Assembly: GCA_030068075.1 (NCBI GenBank)
Contig: CM057837.1
Span: forward strand, 26,647,089-26,711,088
From: Paguma larvata
Taxonomy: Eukaryota; Chordata; Mammalia; Carnivora; Viverridae
Length of the DNA: 64,000 nucleotides
Direction: 5' to 3'
The translations under genes were made by a program, and so were the position numbers. Below the pieces are notes generated by a model, which saw only the letters and a list, made by a program, of their open reading frames with translations, searched no databases and was not told where the DNA came from. The first letter of the stretch is position 1, and each line of letters starts with the position of its first letter. This document shows positions 1 to 13,286 of the stretch, in pieces.

Positions 1-177
1 AATGGTAGACATTTCTTGAGAAAATGGGATATGTTGAGTTGGGGTAGAAGATTTATAGTTCACTTTGACGGAGGGCTTTAAAAGTTTGCTTATCAGTTAT
101 TATCGTTGTTTGGTTTTGCCTTTTAGTTCAGACCCTTGTAGTTTAAACTTTTTAAAAGTCAAGGATTTTTGTTTTAA

Positions 178-376
178 AATTTTTAATGTTTTATTTTCCA
201 GAGAAAGACAGAGTACAAGTGGGGGAGGGGCAGAGAGAGGAAGACACAGAATCTGGGGCAGGCTCCAAGCTCTGAGCTGTCAGCACAGAGCCCGACGTGG
301 GGCTTGAACTTGTGAACCAAGAGATCATGACCTGAGTCGAAGTCAGACACTCAACTGACTGAGCCCTCGGGCAGCC
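178..376 (-). mobile_element. CAN-SINE (tRNA-Lys-derived), minus strand
   Basis: Read on the minus strand, the element runs from a degraded head (GGGCTGCCCGAGGGCTCAGT) through the tRNA-like part, the CTGTCAGCACAGAGC body (seen here reversed) and a CT-rich segment to an AAAACATTAAAAATT-type tail. The head is mutated compared with the consensus GGGGCGCCTGGGTGGCTCAG. A second copy lies directly downstream. Confidence 0.9.
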
Positions 377-410
377 CAAAGAATAGTTTTTAAATTTAAA
401 AAAAAAAAAA

Positions 411-627
411 ATTTTTTTTTTTTTAGTGTTTATTTATTTTTGAGACAGAGAGAGACAGAGCATGAGTGGCGGAGGGGCAGAGAGAGAGGGAGACACAGAA
501 TCCGAAGCAGGCTCCAGGCTCTGAGCTGTCAGCGCAGAGCCCGACGTGGGACTCAAACTCACAGACCGAGAAATCATGACCTGAGCCGAAGTCGGACGCT
601 CAACCGACTGAGCCACCCAGGCGCCCC
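411..627 (-). mobile_element. CAN-SINE, minus strand, with probable target-site duplication
   Basis: This is a full-length copy: poly-T on the left (the reversed A-tail), then AGTGTTTATTTATTTTTGAG, GAGGGGCAGAGAGAGAGG, and the intact reversed head GCCACCCAGGCGCCCC. The flanks AAAGAATAGTTTTTAAA (from about 378) and AAAGAATATTTTTAAG (from about 629) look like an aged duplication, so it inserted next to the older copy at 178-376. Confidence 0.93.
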
Positions 628-1029
628 CAAAGAATATTTTTAAGTTTAGTTTTGATTTTAAGAATTACTTACAAATTAAAAACGGAGAGGAACCCTTGGG
701 TAAGCTTGTAGCTCTGAGGAATAATTGAAAGAGTGGAGGAGCTTCGTTCTGGTTCCATTCAGCCGTTGAGCTGTGTGACTTTCAAGATGGCACTTAATCT
801 CTTTAGACTTTAATATCATAGACTGTAAAGAAAGAGGTGAGCATTAGAAGTTCACTAAGGTCCTATTCTAGTTTTAGTCAGTGGGATTGTTGGAGGATCC
901 TTGTTTTGTTTTGTTTTAAATTATATAATTTTGGGGGGAAAACTGTTAGCTAAGGGTAACACTTTATGAGTATCTGTTACATGTAAGATCTGCATTTCAG
1001 CAGTGCGTGGTGCATTAGAAAGAAGGCAC

Positions 1030-1252
1030 AATTTAGAGTGAAACGCAGGTTCTTAGACCTCTTCTGCTACCTGCTAGCTCTGTGACTTTGGATGGATTAT
1101 GCAGTGTTTTTTATGTTGTTTTGTTTTTAGCCTCAGTTTCCCTATCTGTTAAAAAAATGATAATTTAACTTGTGAGAAAATAAATCGCAAGTAAAGTTTA
1201 TGAGAATTAAACCTGTAAAGTACCTAGCACCTGTTAAATGCTCAAGAAATAT
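1030..1252 (-). repeat. MIR relic, minus strand
   Basis: The order of diagnostic segments is that of reversed MIR: CTAGCTCTGTGACTTTGG, then CCTCAGTTTCCCTATCTGTT, then a GTAAAGTACCTAGCACCTG-like 3' part and TGCTCAAGAAAT. It is interrupted by a T/G-rich insert near 1105-1128. A weaker MIR-like piece lies at about 720-860. Confidence 0.75.
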
Positions 1253-1712
1253 TTTCTTCCCAGTCTCAAGCTGCTGCCTCCCCAGATTCTCCTCCTTTTC
1301 CTTAAAAGAGGAGGTCAACTAAAAGTCTTCTAAACACTATTCTCCTAAAAATAATTTAGGTGGAGAGGATTTTAGTGAACTGTTAATACCTTCTCAACTC
1401 TGTAATTGTTCGTTATTGAATATAATTCCTTTCAATTAATTCACCCCAAATTATATATATTTTATGTATAATTTAATTTGTGAATGTATCATTTCTTCAT
1501 TTGTAAATGTATCTATTTGATTACATAATTAAAGTGTGACTGAACATGACGATTTAGTGGGAACAAGACTTACGAAGGCCAAAATGATTGGTCAAAAGGA
1601 AGGAAAGTGAATTGAGATAGAGCCAGCCGATGTGTGGGGCACATGTTGAAATTAGAGATAACTTTGAGTTGAAGAGACTCCCAGAGTCTAAAATTTAGAA
1701 TTGTAGTTTTTA

Positions 1713-1883
1713 GGGGCACCTGGGTGACTTAGTTGGTTCACAGTCTGTGTGTTTGAGCCCTGTATCGGGTTCTCTGCTGTCAGCACAGAGCCCGATTTGG
1801 GTCCTCTGTCCCCGCTTTCTCTCAGCCCCTCCCCGCTTGTGTTCTCCCTCTCTCTCAAATGTGAATAAACATTAAAAAAAAAT
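1713..1883 (+). mobile_element. CAN-SINE, plus strand, short body
   Basis: The head GGGGCACCTGGGTGACTTAG is followed by a tRNA-like part with the B-box-like TTTGAGCCC, then CTGTCAGCACAGAGCCCGAT, a CT-rich stretch and AATAAACATTAAAAAAAA. It is flanked by AATTGTAGTTTTTA (1699-1712) and AATTGCAGCTTTTA (1884-1897), a 14-bp target-site duplication with two differences. The body is shorter than that of its neighbours. Confidence 0.92.
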
Positions 1884-2904
1884 AATTGCAGCTTTTAAAC
1901 GTTGCATTCTAAAACATTTTCTGCAATGCTTTTGTCATCCTTAAAGTATATCTGTGCTGTTCAGCGTTATCAGCTCTCTCCTGACGATAGAAGCAGAAGG
2001 ACCTGTGCACCTCTGACCTTCATCACAGAAGTTCAGATGTAACTCGCATTGTGTGTTTGAAAACCACAAAATCATTGTTGGCCAAGAGAGGTGGTGTTTT
2101 CATTTTTGAAAAGGCATATAGCTTTTAGGATTTTACAAGCTTGGCGTAGAGTAAATTGTGCCAAGTTTTACGGGTTTGGGCAGTAGTAAATTGTAGGTCT
2201 TTGAGAGAGAAATTAAAAATTAACTTCGGAGTCAGTGGTGTCTGTTGTGTCCACAAAATGATAAAATATGTTGGTATCTGTTAGTGATGTTATTTGGAGA
2301 AATTATTTCTATTTATTTAAAAATGTTTCAATAAAATTTTTGTTGAGAAAGATAACCTAAAAGAAAACTGACTCCCTTGTCATAGTCAGGGTCCTCTGGT
2401 CGTGAGAGTCAGGAGAGCAAGGATGACCCAGCCAGTGTCTTGCCTTTACTTTCAGTAAGAAAAAAGTACATCTGGTTGTAGCATTTGGAAAAGTGACTTT
2501 CTGAATCTGATTGCAGTTCCTAAAATTACGAAGGATGTATCCAAGAGGCTCAGATACGATGATTTGGGGAAAGAGAAGTGATTCACAGGGGTTAGAGAAC
2601 ATTTTATTTTCCAAACGTAAACCTGACTCATGAACTTAGTGGGAGGTACTCTCAGTCACTTGTGAGTACCGTGAATACTGCTGCTTTCGGAAAGCTTATT
2701 TTCAGAACCTCCATGAACTGAATAATCTCCCTTAGTGTTTTAACAGACCTGCACATGTTTACTTGTTAGACTGAGCTCCAGTGCATTGGATTCTTAAAAA
2801 TCGTTGGTGTACAGGCTTGGCCTGCCCCCTGGGGCTGTTCTGTTCTTGCACTTGTTTGCCCTTCAGTCCTTGGAAAAAATATAATAGAGAAACCTTGACA
2901 GTAA

Positions 2905-3039
<135 letters not shown>

Positions 3040-3705
3040 TAGTCATCATTTCTTTTGGGGTTGGACTTGTTTGTTTGTTCATGGCAGCGCCAGCCTTATC
3101 CAAGAGGATAGTGTTCGTCTGTTTTTTGAGGCTTAATGGTATTTGGATTTGTTATAGCAAAAAAAAAAAAATTATTTGAGAGTAGATACTACTACACTCA
3201 TCATTGTGAAATGTAAACTCAGGACTCACTTGAAATTCTTTCTGCACTAGTGAAAACCAGCTCGTTTAGGAAATACAAGAAATAAATTTGTAGCAGACGT
3301 TTTGGATAAAATTGAATCTCATATCCAGTATTGATCTCTTTTTTGTTATGGAGTTTCTCCTTTGCTTGTACCCCACCCTGCAGGTTCTTAGCCCAGTTTT
3401 GTAACTTGCAAGGAATCCAGAAGTGTTGGTAAATGTAAAGTCATTTCATAAGTATATTGTGAGGAGAGAGAGATTGAGAATAGCAGAACCAAAAATTAGA
3501 GATCACTATATTCAAAAGCATGGTTTGTAAATTATCTTAATGTATCTATCTTAGAATTAAAAAAAAACTATGAATATAAAGGAACCCCAAGATGTTTTTG
3601 TATTTATCTTCCTGTTTATAAGCCAGAACCTTAAACTCGTCCTGCAGTTGTTCAGCAAATTACAAAATGCCTATAGTAAGAGAGATTGCAAAAGCTCACA
3701 GGGTA

Positions 3706-3927
3706 GGGGCACCTGGGTGGCTCAGTCGGTTAAGTGTACGACTTCGGCTCAGGTTAGGATTTCACAGTTTGTGGGTTTGAGACCCATGTTGGGCTCTGTG
3801 CTGACAGCCTACAGCCTGGAGCCTGCTTCGGATTCTGTTTCCCTCTTTCTCTGCCCCTCCCTTGCTCTTGCTGTGTCTCTCTCTCTCTCTCTCAAAAATA
3901 AATATGTACTAAAAAAAAAAAAAAAAA
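3706..3927 (+). mobile_element. CAN-SINE, plus strand
   Basis: Head GGGGCACCTGGGTGGCTCAG, A-box-like region with CGGTTAAGTG, B-box-like GGGTTTGAGACCC, body GCTGACAGCCTACAGCCTGG, CT-rich stretch, AAAAATAAATA and a long A-tail ending near 3927. No clean target-site duplication was found. Confidence 0.93.
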
Positions 3928-6309
3928 TCTCAGAGTAGAACATTGTTCTGCAGTCTAGAAACATAAGGGATGCTTTTTTGACAGTACTTTTTTATGGAAT
4001 TATTTTGTCATTTAAGGATTAAAGGAAATAAAATATGATCTAAAGAGCTTAACATGGTACCTGATAATGAGCATGGGTGATATTAGCTGTTTTTATTACT
4101 ATCTGGTTGGGTCCAGTGGTTATTTTATTTTATTAATTGATGGCTTGATTGTTTGCTTAATTAATTTGAAAGATATGTCAGAATTTAGCTTGCTGAAATG
4201 GAAACCAATTAAAAACTGTGGGTACTGATTGTAGACTGTGATGTCAGAAATACCTTCTTTCCCAGGCTACTTTATAAATAATTAGAGTCTTCTAGAATAT
4301 TCAGATGTAATGTTACTTAAATTTGGATCAGGCCTTGCTCTATTCTTGAGAACTTTAAACAAGTTATTCTTATAAAGTAATTGCTTACATAAAATAGCGA
4401 AAATACTTGATTACATATGTCCAGTAAACTGATTTTTTCTGGTTTCTCAGAATTTTGTATTCATTTTATTAACTGTGATGAAAATGGCTCACGAATTTTT
4501 CTTTTAGTGCTAGGTTATGAATGATTTTTTTTTTCTTGACTTTTGGAAGGCATCCAAGTGCGGTATGACAGATTTCTAAATTCTGCCTCCCAAGTAGGCA
4601 GCTTTATCAGCTCTGGCTTTTATCGTCTATAACAAAATTGCATAATAAAACTAATCACTCAGGGCAGAAAAACCTACAGATCTGTATTTATCCAAATGCT
4701 GTTTTATCCAGATTTGAGCTCTTGTAATAGGATTCATAGTACTTGTGAGGAGAGTTTTGTATTTGAGAGTTGTCCTTTTGAAAAGGTGAATTTTATCACA
4801 AACTAACCTTTTGCTGCTCTGGGCGTTTTCTGAGATGCTGTGAAACACATTTTGACATTTACATGTCTTGCCAGTACCCGTTGTGTTCCTGGTTTGTTAA
4901 AGTAGCTTTAGTCACTGGACGGATTGAGGTTAAAATACTTTAAAAGTCGAATTTTAAATGTAAAAGGTTCTTTCATTGCAGTGGGATCTCAAATGCTGAT
5001 CTTTGTCTAACGAGTACATCTGAATCATCCAAGAAAGTGTTTTAAACTGAATTCCTGAACCCTAATCCTTGGGGATTCTAAAGACTGTTACAATTTTTGG
5101 TGTGTTTCCTTCCGATCTTTAGACGCTTGTTTGAGAAACAGTGCCAGCAGTCCCACCCTGCCCTTCTTCATTTAATACACACACTTTTCTTTGATTTCTT
5201 CATCTTTTATTTTAATGATTGGCTGGTGTTCCATAAAATGGCAGATCGATTTAACTCCTGCCACCTCTGGCTGATGGACTCGTGGTTCTCCGGGGCACTG
5301 AATGGAGACTCTAAAGCTGTATTTGAGTTGAGTTGGCAGGAGGGAGGGACACTATTGAGAACATTTTTGCCATGAGTTTATATGGTGGGTGAGTGGATTG
5401 TCCCTGGTGTTGTTTTGTGGTACTTGTTTTTTTGTTGTTGTTTTGTTCTGGTCCTGTTTAGCTTAACTGTCCTCCTGTTGGGCATTTTTTACTTAGCAGT
5501 GGTCCAGTATCGCACAGCATTAAACATATTTGTTTGTGTTTGTTTCAGATTTAGAATTATTTACTCAAATTACAGTTTTTAAAGCGAGCTCACTGGATTA
5601 AATACAGCATTGACATTTTATGGTTTTTGATACATACATCCAAGATGTTTTCTGAAAGGGCAAGATTAAAAGAATCTAAAAGGGGTGACAGTGCTAAATT
5701 AAGACCACCAACAGGGAAGGGGAGTGCTAGTTTTAGCATGCCCTTGATACAGGTGGAGGTTAGTTACGTTTAGCGTTCACTGAGTAAGAGGAAGAAAGTA
5801 CTTATTTTAGCTTGAGGCTTTCTGAATATTAACAAGGCTATTCTTCTGTTTATTTTTTTCTTATAAATTATAAGTCTTGTAAATTACTAGTCCTGCCTCT
5901 CACTCATTTATTTGGTCTTACTGATTTATAAAAATGTTTTATAAATAAGGATATTGATTCACTTTTGTCATGTCTGATGCAAATGTTGGCCTTTTCTGTT
6001 TTGATAGATGAACGTTTATTTTTCTATAGAGTATTCTCTTAATCTTTTATCTTTTTCTTAATAATTTGCTATCCATTTTAATTCTCTTTTATTTTAATAC
6101 TGTATACACTTAATTTGCTATAATTTAGTTTGGACCAAAATAGGTTTTTATTTCAAAAATACTTACTAGTTATCTTCAGCCCACTTACTAAATGTTCAGA
6201 CCTCTCTCTGCCATTTTTTGTGGTATTTCTTTTTATATGCTTGCTTATTACCTGTACTATTCTGTATTCTTGGGCCAGTATGTATGTATGTATGTATATG
6301 TGTAGTGTG

Positions 6310-6640
6310 TATTTTTAATTTTTTTTGGGTATTGAAGCATAGTTGACATGCAATGTTATGTTGGTTTCAGGTATATACCTTGATTCGATAGTCCTGTCTA
6401 TACATTATTCAGGCAGCGTAGCTGCTGTCTGTCACCAATCATTATTACAATATTTTTGACTGTGTTTTCTATGCTGTACTTTCATCCCCGTGACTTTGTT
6501 TTATAACTGGAAGTGTATACTTCTTAATCCCCTTTATCTGTTTCACTCATCCCTCTGTCCATCTCCCATCTGGTCACTACCACTTCTCTATTTAAGAGTC
6601 TGTTTTGTTTGTTTGTTTGTTTTGTTTAATTAATGCTTAT
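6310..6640 (-). mobile_element. L1 3'-end fragment, minus strand
   Basis: The segment reads like the reversed 3' UTR of mammalian L1: ATTGAAGCATAGTTGACATG, then a GGTTTCAGGTATATACC-like part, ATTATTACAATATTTTTGAC, CATCCCCGTGACTTTGTTTT and CTCTATTTAAGAGTCTG. It ends in a TTTG-repeat at 6600-6625. Two longer relatives of this sequence occur at 38765 and 49813. Confidence 0.75.
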
Positions 6641-6896
6641 AGGGGTTAGTATTTCCACCAAGCCCTTGCTTTTTAAGTCCCCTTCCACTTGAAATTCTTT
6701 GCCTGTCTCACTCATTTTTTCTCCCATATTTATTAGAATTTTCGATGGGTCCATTCACAGATTCTCTAGAGATTTTCATTAAATTTTGTTAAAATAGCAA
6801 AATGTAAAAATATCTGCTTTCTTTGTACTACAGATTCTTTTTAGGAAGGAAATTTAACCTGTTTGTATATTCCGTATTAGAATGGGATTGCACTAA

Positions 6897-7505
<609 letters not shown>

Positions 7506-8589
7506 TGACTGAAACTAGCAAATGACTGGTTTTATGACTAAACTAGTAAAGATGCTTTTAGATTCTGTTTTCCATATTTTCACTTTTGTCCTAAATTTTA
7601 CTTGTTTCTTCTTAAAAATTAGAGTATCTCTTTACAGGTGTCCCAGAAAATTTGCCTTCTTGGTTTTGATACATACACTTGGTTAATTTTTCTAAAACTT
7701 GCAGTTTAGTATCATAGCTCTATTCCAGAAAATCTTGCAAAATGCATGTTTTTTACTGAAATAGATTATACTGTGGGAAGATGCCCTGTTGTGTCACCAC
7801 ACCGTTGAAGGGCGGTCAGGCCTTCTATTTTCATAATCCTTACTCTTAGCACTTTTACATACCTTCTCTTATTTGAATTCCTGACATTAAAGGAAGAAAG
7901 TTATGGAAAGTTAGGCATAGCTGTGAACACAATAGTAGGTTGGATATTGATTCACTTCTCTGGCTGGGCCAGGGATGGACTTGCTCTTTAATTGGTTCTG
8001 AAGCCAAGCTAAGTCTCAACACCAGTCTTGACCAAGATCTCTGTTACCACCTCTAGTCTCAGCACAGGTTAGGCAGGAAAGTAGAAACGCTGTTCTTTGT
8101 AGCCTCACGGGTTGGTACTTACTCCTTTTTTGCCCTCGTGCTGTCTGTATTCATGTGGTAATTGGGGCACTGAGGAATTCACTGATCATTTACACACTTG
8201 CTGGCAGCTCACACGGGAAAGGCGCACGGAAGCTGTGTAGATAGGTGTGGTAAACCTGACTTCCTTGGATCTGGTTAAGGGAAGGCCATAGGAAACGCTG
8301 GGATGTAAGGCTGATGTTTCTCCCTGCCGTGCAGTGGTCAGGTGCCTCCTGACATTAATCGTGGTATTTGTAATAACGGTATTATCTTCACGCACAGAAT
8401 GAAGCCGTTTAATGGCACAGCATTTTACTTAGTCATATATGAAGCGCTGTTTTATTCATATGGTTCAGAAGTCAAGATGATATAAAATGTACATTGAGAA
8501 GTTTTGCTTTTGTCTTCCAGTCTATTCCTACCTAATTAGGTGGCCATTTTATTAGTTCCTTATGATTCCTTTCAGGTGTTCCTTTTAAT

Positions 8590-9330
8590 AAACAGACACA
8601 AGCAAACACAATATGTGTTCTTATTTTTATTCCTTTCTTACACATTCTGTTGTACAGCTAGAACCTGTTAACCAGTCCCCTGTGGACGGCCACTTGAATT
8701 ATTTCCAGTCTTGCTGTCACACATATGCTGCAATGAATACCCTTGTACATGCATAATTTTGTACCTGTTGCAGGTGCATCTGGAGAGTAAATTCCTGTAA
8801 GTGGGATTGCTTGGTCAAGAGGAAAAGGCAGGTGTAATTTTGATTAGTATCGCCAGCTGCCCTTCACAGGGGACTGTGCAATTTTGCATATCCACCAGCA
8901 GAAGTTTGAAAGTACCTCTGCATTACGGTCTTGCCAGCAGAGTATGTTGTTATACTTTTGGGTTTTCGCTGGTCTGGCAGGTGAAAAATAATTACTCAGA
9001 GTTGGTTTAATTTGCATTTCTCTTATGAGTGAGGCTGAGAATATTATCATGTTTTATTTCTTTTTTGGTAAACTGCCTGCTTATGTCCTTGGTTCCCTTT
9101 GCTGTTTGTTAGTCTGTTTCATCTTGAATTCTAGGGGCTCTCTGTATGGTGAAGAGATTGTTTGCCCAAGATAAGACAGTGAATTTTCTGTCTCTGACTT
9201 TACTCATGGTGGTTTTTTTGTTTTAAGTCATGCAGAAGTTTTTTATTTTTGTGTAACTTTATCAGTTTTTTCTTTATGGCATATGGGTTTTGAATTATAG
9301 TTGAAAGTTTTTTCTTGAATGTTTTTAAGT
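8590..9330 (-). mobile_element. Old L1 fragment, minus strand (3' ORF2 to 3' UTR)
   Basis: Read reversed, it follows the L1 segment around the end of ORF2: CTGCAATGAATACCCTTGTAC, AAGTGGGATTGCTTGGTCAA, ATCCACCAGCAGAAG, TTAATTTGCATTTCTCTTAT and later TTTGCCCAAGATAAGACAG. It is diverged and full of indels, so inactive. Borders are approximate. Confidence 0.7.
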
Positions 9331-9960
9331 GGATGCAAAATAATCTGAGTATACTCACGGTTTTCTTCAGGCTTACCATAATATTGAAGTCTTTATGCTT
9401 TTCTTCATGTTTTTATTTGAATGTTTGCTTTTAATTTTAGAGGTGAGTTTATCGATGCTTTTAAAAAATAAACAGCCTTCTGTAAACTTTATTTCTGTGA
9501 AGCTGTGTGTGAAGATACCTCTTGTGGATTTCTCTGAACACCTCTAATTCACCTTCTAGAACAGTGTCTGGAACTATGTAAACACATCAGAGATATTTTC
9601 CCAACCCTAATTTTGGAACTGGAAGAAGAGGACAGGGTGGCAGAGGACAGGGCGCAGGACTGGTTAGCATTCAGTAGCTCTGAAAAGTTGCTTGGGATGA
9701 ATGAGTAACAGACTCCATAAATAGTCTTGTGTGACATTGCCTTTGCTCATGAAGGACTAACATGGCGCTGCTCTGCCAATGCCAAGTTGGTCATATTCAG
9801 GGAAGTTCCTTGGAATTTTGGTGTGTGTTGGAATTTTTGTTTCTCTTAGTGGAATTTTTCATACAACTTCTGCCTGAAATTTAAATATTAGTATTTCAAG
9901 AGGTAGTATGATTAAAATGTTTTATTTTACAAACCAAATTGGGTCACTTCTGGAATTAAA

Positions 9961-10626
9961 TTAACAACTTCTGTATTTACTATGAGGATTAAAGTCTGCC
10001 TCACAAATTAGTCTGATGGGTGCTTGGCAAGAGTAGGCCCTGTCTAAGCTGACATTCTCGGGCTCACTCGCTCCACTGCTGAGCCGGCCCACCCCCGATG
10101 GAAAGGGTGTAAACGCATCCTCCTGTACGTAGCAACTGAGAGAAACCCGCCAGTTCTTCCAGCTCTTGTCCATGGGCCTTCTGCATTCTGCCCTGCCAGA
10201 CTTGGTGCCTTCTTTGATCGTTATTTGGCTAAGATGGTTTTGGAAGAAACGGTGTCCATCGAGGCAGAAAACCTTGAGAATATAGTACAGGCTGTCTGAC
10301 AAGAATTCTGATACTGGCTGTCCTGATTGAGCAGTCATTTTATGATTTGTGTCTAACCAGTCACACGATTCCTGTTCAGGTTTGCAAACAAGTTCTTCAT
10401 TTAAGATTGCATTCCATTTACGTGGTGTAGTCCTGAGTAGGCAGCACACAGCTTTGATGTGGATGGCACAGAGCGCCTTTGAAGTGTTCTGAAATGATGT
10501 GTGGATGTTGTCAAATATATCCTCGACTGCAGGTCGTGGGCATTTCTCATCCGAGCTGGAGTTCCTGTGCAGCGTCTTTACGTACATGGAAATACACCTA
10601 ACAGGCTTAACCCATGAGAGCGGCAT
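9961..10626 (-). pseudogene. Antisense intronic open frame, possible retrocopy, 221 codons
   Basis: This is an uninterrupted minus-strand frame from ATG at 10626 (context ACAAAATGC, A at -3) to a stop at 9961. Its composition is protein-like, with a mixed segment AVEDIFDNIHTSFQNTSKAL followed by CAIHIKAVCC, and no simple repeats. No membrane segment or known motif is recognised. It lies in the intron of the plus-strand gene on the opposite strand and shows no introns of its own, which would fit a processed copy of a spliced mRNA. There is no clear A-tail or target-site duplication at its ends: only GTAAAATAAAACATT (minus strand) near 9930 hints at a 3' end. A frame this long is unlikely but not impossible by chance in 64 kb. 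Function is unknown. Confidence 0.4.
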
Positions 10627-11429
10627 TTTGTTTTTATCTGTTACCTGCGCGATTAAATTGGTTATTGGAGGGTGGGGAGGGGCAGATTGGTGTCAGAGAT
10701 TACATCATGGAAGAGAGCTTGTTTGGGAACTTCTAACATGAGTGCCCTCAGACAAAACGTTCTCTTTCAAACCAGACTGTGGGCCTCTTCAGAGCTTGTG
10801 CCAAGCATCTTTTAAAGGCAGGTATCTTGCAGAGTACTTGTTACTTGGATTTCTGGAACAAAACAGAACCTCGCAGCAGTCTTGTTGATCTTTAGTTGAG
10901 AGGGTCACTCTAGAATTGGCACTTTTTCATTTAGTAGCAGGGGTCTGGTTTTGAGGGCAGCCTCTCGCGTCTATCACATTCACACCCCTTTGTGCCTTCT
11001 GTTTTCACATCCGTATTATCCTCCTATTATTTTTACATGTTCAGCTTTTCTTTAACTTTTTGGGAGTGGGAATGAAGGTGGTCTGAATGGTAGAGGTGTT
11101 CAAAAAGTGACGCTAAGGCAGATTTGTTGAGAGTTCTTTAGGAGGCCGCCTAAGGTGAGTTCATGCTAGTTCATGCTAAATGCACGGCTTGTTTTTCTCT
11201 AAATGCCCAGCCTAGAGACAAAACCTTCAGAGGCCATTTGGTATCTTCTCTTCCTGCTGGTAATCGAGACTCCTCGGCTTGCTCAGCAAGAGGTTTCTGT
11301 CCTAGTCTTGAGCATAGCCAGCGAAGGAGAGTGGGAAACTTTGCTAATCTAGAAGACCACTCAAAAGCATGAGATAGTTACTTGAGCTAGCATTTTCATA
11401 ATCCACCTGTAGAGGCCATTTACGAGTTA

Positions 11430-12560
11430 TTCACTGATTTGTTAACTCAGCAGATACTTATTTTCTGCCCATGTGCTAGACACTGTTCTGGGTATTGGGT
11501 AAAAATAAGACCCAGTTTTTATGGAGCTTGTGCTCTAATGTTGGGAGATAATTAACAAACGTGGAAACAGATTATTTCAAATAATAAAACATGCTGTGAA
11601 GAAACCGAGAGAGAGCATAGGATAAAGAGTGAGTGACCAAAGCATGTGTGAAGGGCCAGTCCAGCTAACTTGACCGTGAAATGCAATGCCTTCTGTGGAG
11701 GAGACATTCCAGTGAGGACGTAGGTGATAAGGAGACAGCCACGTGAGTAACTAGTGGCAGGAGTGCTGCGGGCAGAGACAATGGAAAGTACAAAAGTGCT
11801 GGCATGCCCCAGCGAAGAAGGAAAGCCAGCATGGCTGGAATATAGTGAACAGAGGTAGAAAATGGGGGGGGGGGGGAAGGGAGGCAAGAGCCATGTCTCA
11901 CAGGACTAGGAAAATGAATTTGAATCGATTTTTAACTGTGATGGAAAGCCACTGAAGGGCTTCAAACAGAGGCATGAAATAATCCTATTTAAGCTTTTAC
12001 ATAAGATTGCTCTGGCTGTGGTCTGGACTAATAAGACTCTTGGCAGCTGTGTTGGGGGAGAGATGATGGTGGCTTGGATTGGGAGTGGAGGCACGGAGGT
12101 GATGGGGAGTGGTCAAGTTTGGATTATGTTTTGCGACAGTATGCTCCAGAGTGAGAGGAAGAAAGACATCAAGAATGAGCCAGGATTTGGGTCTGAGTAA
12201 ATTGGATGGATGGTGGTGCCATTTGTTGAGAAAGACTGAAGAAGGGGCAGGGGTGGGGTGGGTTGGACTGCATTCTGGCCGTCACAAACTGCCAGTTGTC
12301 TTAACTCCTCCAGTCAGATGAGGTGAGGCAGCTGGACCTGCATGTCTGCAGCACAGGGAAGAAGTCAGAGCTGGAGACAGAAACCTGGGAGTCATTGGCA
12401 TATGGATAGTACTTCAAGTCTTAGGACGGGTATGATCACTGTCGTGGACTGCGGGGAATATACCACGGGGAAGAAAAAGCGGTCAAGGCCCATGTTGGGT
12501 GTGGAGCCAAAAGTGTTTAGGAAGAGAAGAGGTAGAACAGGGTATATATATGCCGCTAAG
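11430..12560 (-). repeat. L2 LINE fragment, minus strand, about 1.1 kb
   Basis: The order of pieces matches reversed L2: a 3'-terminal part (GTGCTAGACACTGTTCTGGG), GGAGCTTGTGCTCTAATG, then GAAAGCCACTGAAGGGCTTC, AGATTGCTCTGGCTGTGGTC, GATGATGGTGGCTTGGAT and GGAGTCATTGGCATATGGAT. A G-run interrupts it at about 11866-11878. Open frames within it are broken L2 or chance. Family naming is from memory. Confidence 0.7.
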
Positions 12561-13242
12561 TGACCGATCAGGGAAAAGCTAACAGATTGGTTGTTATTAC
12601 TTATTTTAGTTATTCGTCTGGGGTATTGTCTGAGAAACTGGAGAGACAAAACATGGGATTTACAGGTAGCATCAGAATCTCTTATTTGTAAAATGGAACT
12701 AGAAGCTTCTTTAGATGTCTAAGATAGAACTGGTTAATTTTTATGAAGGCTCATGTTCTACCACTTGCAGGAAGAGTCTTCATGTATATTAAGATTCTGA
12801 AATTTTTCAAAAGCCTTAAGCAGTTTTCAATTTTATAATAAGGCTTTTTTGGGGGGAAGACTTTGAATTATCCTCTGTTTCATATGTGAAATATGCCCTA
12901 GTATATGGATGTCGCTAGGGCTGTTGGTAGCCAACCCAGATTTATCTTCAAACACATTTTTAGTCTGAACCTATTTCTAGAACCTAGTGTAAGCCAAATT
13001 TCTAGATAACCCTTTCTTCGCTTAATAGCTTTTTATATTTAAAAGCACCTTTTAGCTAAGAATATTCAGATTATAAATGACTGTACTGCTGTTTAAGTTT
13101 AATGTCTGTTTTAAGATAGGTTGTTAGAATTGAAATACTTGCTTCCCTTGTATTACCAGTTATGTCAATTCCTTTCTCCCATTTTGATTTATGAAGATGT
13201 CTGTGTATTCTGGTTGATTCCTGCTTCTTTTCTTATCCCCAG

Positions 13243-13286
13243 AGGTGACCAGTCCCGGAAAAGAGCTGGGGATGAGTTGGCTTATA
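13243..13286 (+). CDS. Short coding exon of the unnamed gene
   Basis: This 44-bp exon lies between CTTATCCCCAG and GTAAGT. The first base A completes Arg with the AG of exon 7021-7159. The exon then reads GDQSRKRAGDELAY and ends in phase 1 with A. The basic cluster SRKRAG could be part of a nuclear localisation signal, which is inference. Both splice sites are strong and the phase fits both neighbours. Confidence 0.82.

Noticed and set aside
3570..3938. 122-codon frame with AQSVKCTTSAQVRISQF
   Set aside because: This peptide pattern recurs at every SINE copy in the window and is simply the translated SINE.
9961..10626. Antisense frame as a confirmed gene
   Set aside because: Kept only as a low-confidence entry: no homologue recognised, no clear A-tail, promoter or target-site duplication.
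11866..11878. G-run as a possible G-quadruplex
   Set aside because: A single uninterrupted G-run, inside an L2 relic and not spaced as four tracts; more likely slippage or sequencing noise.
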